NCBI GenBank assembly: GCA_945873625.1
Contig: CAMCDS010000007.1
Coordinates: forward strand, 1-64,000
DNA from: an uncultured Porphyromonadaceae bacterium
GTDB taxonomy: Bacteria > Bacteroidota > Bacteroidia > Bacteroidales > Muribaculaceae
Direction of reading: 5' to 3'
DNA: 64,000 bases
Positions 62,332 to 64,000 of this stretch are shown piece by piece. A program made the translations under genes and the position numbers. The stretch's first letter is position 1. Each line of letters begins with the position of its first letter. The notes beneath the pieces were generated by a model that was not told the origin of the DNA, made no database searches, and saw only the letters and a program-made list of their open reading frames with translations.

Positions 62332-63675
62332 TCAGCGGCGGAAACCTTTTTGTCCGCGCATCTGCTTCATCATCTTCATGGGGTTCTTCATCGTGGTGGC
62401 CATGTGCATCATCTTGCGGGTCTGGTCAAACTGCTTGAGCAGGCGGTTTACGTCCTGCAGCGACGTGCCGGAGCCCTTTGCTATGCGCTGGCGGCGGCTG
62501 GCGTTGATGATTTCGGGGTTATGTCGCTCGTCGGGCGTCATCGACTGTATGATGGCCTCGATTCCCTTGAAGGAATCGTTGTCGATGTCGATGTCCTTGA
62601 TAGCCTTTCCGAGGCCGGGAATCATCGAGGCGAGATCCTTGATGTTGCCCATCTTCTTTATCTGATGAATCTGCTTGAGGAAGTCGTCGAAGTCAAACTT
62701 ATTCTTGCGGATTTTCTCGTTGAGCTTCTCGGCTTCCTTCTGGTCGTAGATTTCCTGGGCGCGCTTGGCGAGCTCCACGATGTCGCCCATACCGAGGATA
62801 CGGTTGGCCATACCTTCGGGGTTGAACTCCTGGAGGTCTTCGAGCTTCTCGCCGATACCGACAAACTTGATGGGCTTGTCGACCACGGTGCGGATCGAGA
62901 GTGCGGCGCCGCCACGGGTGTCGCCGTCGAGCTTGGTGAGGATAACACCGTCGAAGTCGAGGCGCTGGTTGAACTCGCGCGCCGTGTTGACGGCGTCCTG
63001 ACCGGTCATAGAGTCGACCACGAAGAGGGTCTCCTGCGGGTTGACGGCCTTCTTGATGCGCTCGATCTCGTCCATCATCTGCTCGTCTACGGCAAGGCGG
63101 CCGGCGGTGTCGATGATCACGAGGTCGAGGTGATGCTCCTTGGCGTGGCGGATACCGTTGAGGGCGATTTCCACCGGATTCTTGTTGTCGTCCTCGCTAT
63201 ATACGGGCACGTCGATCTGCGAGGCGAGCACCTTCAGCTGCTCGATGGCGGCGGGACGGTAGACGTCGCCGGCCACCAGCAGGGGACGCTTACCTTTCTG
63301 CGACTTGAGCTTGCGGGCGAGCTTGGCGGTGAAAGTGGTCTTACCCGAACCTTGCAGACCCGACATAAGGATTACGGTCGGATTTCCCGAGAGGTTGAGG
63401 GGGGCCTCCTTTCCGCCCATGAGGGCGGCCAGCTCGTCGTGGACGATCTCGATCATCTTCTCCTTCGGTTTCAGGGCGTTGATGACGTTCTGTCCGATGG
63501 CCTTCTGCTTTACATTGTCGGTAAACTGCTTGGCGACCTTATAGTTGACGTCGGCGTCCATGAGGGCGCGGCGCACATCCTTGAGGGTCTCGGCTATGTT
63601 GATTTCTGTGATTCGGCCTTCGCCTTTCAATATCTTGAACGAGCGTTCGAGACGGTCGGATAGATTCTGAAACAT
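62332..63675 (-). CDS. ffh: Signal recognition particle protein (SRP54)
   Basis: A 447-residue NG+M domain protein. N domain at 1-90; GTPase G1 MSGLQGSGKTT, DTAGRLAVD (G3), TKLDGDTRGGAA (G4) and GVGEK-like GIGEK; the M domain is Met-rich and ends GMRGQKG-like (MKMMKQMRGQKGFRR). It targets nascent membrane and exported proteins with 4.5S RNA. MITE copy 4 fills the gap between its start and the upstream panD, so its promoter must be in the MITE or in or before panD. Confidence 0.98.
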   Translation of the reverse strand: MFQNLSDRLERSFKILKGEGRITEINIAETLKDVRRALMDADVNYKVAKQFTDNVKQKAIGQNVINALKPKEKMIEIVHDELAALMGGKEAPLNLSGNPTVILMSGLQGSGKTTFTAKLARKLKSQKGKRPLLVAGDVYRPAAIEQLKVLASQIDVPVYSEDDNKNPVEIALNGIRHAKEHHLDLVIIDTAGRLAVDEQMMDEIERIKKAVNPQETLFVVDSMTGQDAVNTAREFNQRLDFDGVILTKLDGDTRGGAALSIRTVVDKPIKFVGIGEKLEDLQEFNPEGMANRILGMGDIVELAKRAQEIYDQKEAEKLNEKIRKNKFDFDDFLKQIHQIKKMGNIKDLASMIPGLGKAIKDIDIDNDSFKGIEAIIQSMTPDERHNPEIINASRRQRIAKGSGTSLQDVNRLLKQFDQTRKMMHMATTMKNPMKMMKQMRGQKGFRR

Positions 63676-63691
63676 CTGGTGTCTGCTTTAA

Positions 63692-63886
63692 GAGTATGTT
63701 TGAAGTTAACTTCTATTCACTTGAAGAGGATTTTTTGAGATGATTCCGCAAGTCGAAGAGGGAGCGATGCGGGCATCGAGACCGATGAGGCTTGGCGGAA
63801 TCAGCCAAAAAAGACCTTCAGGGGAATAGAAAGAATTTATTGCAGAAGTATGTTTAAATCAATTCGTGTTAAATTCAAACATACTC
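63692..63886 (+). mobile_element. MITE copy 4 (195 bp)
   Basis: Ends GAGTATGTTTGAAGTTAAC and GTTAAATTCAAACATACTC, flanked by a perfect TAA/TAA duplication (63689-63691 and 63887-63889). The interior matches copy 3 with scattered changes and two extra bases near 63845. The arm with TTCACTTGAAGAGG is nearest ffh, 17 bp from its ATG. It separates panD and ffh, both on the minus strand. Confidence 0.92.
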
Positions 63887-63897
63887 TAAGATGGTGG

Positions 63898-64000
63898 TTA
63901 CTTGGGGAGGAGATTGGTTTCGGAGTCGGGGAAAATCACCTTCGGCCTGTTTTCCTTCGCCTCTTCTGGGGTCATCAGTCCATACGTCATGATGATGATG
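63898..64000 (-). CDS. panD: Aspartate 1-decarboxylase, C-terminal part (truncated by window edge)
   Basis: The minus strand reads IIIMTYGLMTPEEAKENRPK followed by VIFPDSETNLLPK and stop. This matches the C-terminus of PanD, which makes beta-alanine for pantothenate. The active-site Gly-Ser cleavage site lies beyond the window. It ends 11 bp from MITE copy 4 and is directly upstream of ffh. Confidence 0.8.
   Translation of the reverse strand, partial: IIIMTYGLMTPEEAKENRPKVIFPDSETNLLPK

Overview
The window comes from a gut-type Bacteroidales, most probably Muribaculaceae or a close relative. This rests on the Bacteroidota promoter pair (TTTG, then TAnnTTTG about 20 nt later) ahead of many genes, the absence of obvious Shine-Dalgarno dependence, and family-typical genes: a TamL-like lipoprotein barrel, a BtuB/BtuG vitamin B12 receptor pair, class I fumarase, golvesin-domain amidase, DUF4922, HU-SPOR fusion and GLUG protein. 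The genus is inference. The sequence is GC-rich in genes and AT-rich in mobile or decayed intervals.

Layout. 1-3.0 kb: two copies of a tRNA-Gly(GCC)/tRNA-Leu(GAG)/terminator cassette exactly 1646 bp apart, with a GH18 lipoprotein between them and a membrane-anchored HTH regulator after them. 3.0-5.0 kb: a Crp/Fnr-type regulator divergent from a Gdx-like SMR exporter and a frameshifted flavin-oxidase-like gene, with matching palindromes. 5.0-11.7 kb (minus): argR, a catalytically dead ArgC-like protein, a short ssb, speA, truA and ligA. 12-16.6 kb: HU-SPOR protein, metallo-hydrolase, esterase, then a decay zone with a short MITE, an IS982-type transposase remnant and an orphan surface-protein tail, then yaaA. 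16.6-31.3 kb: outer-membrane barrel, lepA, nhaA, tamL, phosphatase, BspA-like protein, fumarase, ridA, ABC-F and an esterase. 31.4-36 kb (minus): acyl-ACP thioesterase and an acyl-CoA dehydrogenase/EtfA/EtfB operon. 36.2-44.5 kb: an apparent cell-wall operon (golvesin amidase, double GT-A glycosyltransferase, DUF4922, SpoIID/LytB, AmpG-like MFS). 44.6-47.4 kb: symporter, then 1.6 kb without a convincing gene, holding two inverted-repeat elements, a promoter-like site, a terminator and a cobalamin riboswitch. 47.4-54.1 kb: a riboswitch-controlled operon of BtuB-like receptor, BtuG-like propeller and a 1096-residue GLUG protein. 54.1-60.5 kb (minus): six tightly packed genes (two glycosyltransferases, bcp, PHP phosphatase, cstA, TPR-PD40). 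60.7-64 kb: orphan small ORF with a giant hairpin, His-rich CobW/ZNG GTPase, ffh and the 3' end of panD.

The main discoveries are: (1) a roughly 193-bp MITE family, four copies, ends GAGTATGTTTGA, with perfect 3-bp TNA target duplications in three copies, three of them sitting 5-26 bp upstream of start codons in the same orientation; (2) a B12-riboswitch operon whose third gene, a large GLUG protein, is a candidate new cobalamin-uptake component; (3) an ArgC pseudoenzyme next to argR and speA; (4) REP-like palindromes in convergent gaps, one of which has become the C-terminus of a transporter; and (5) the likely peptidoglycan-handling operon with a glycosyltransferase that appears to contain one degenerate and one intact GT-A domain.
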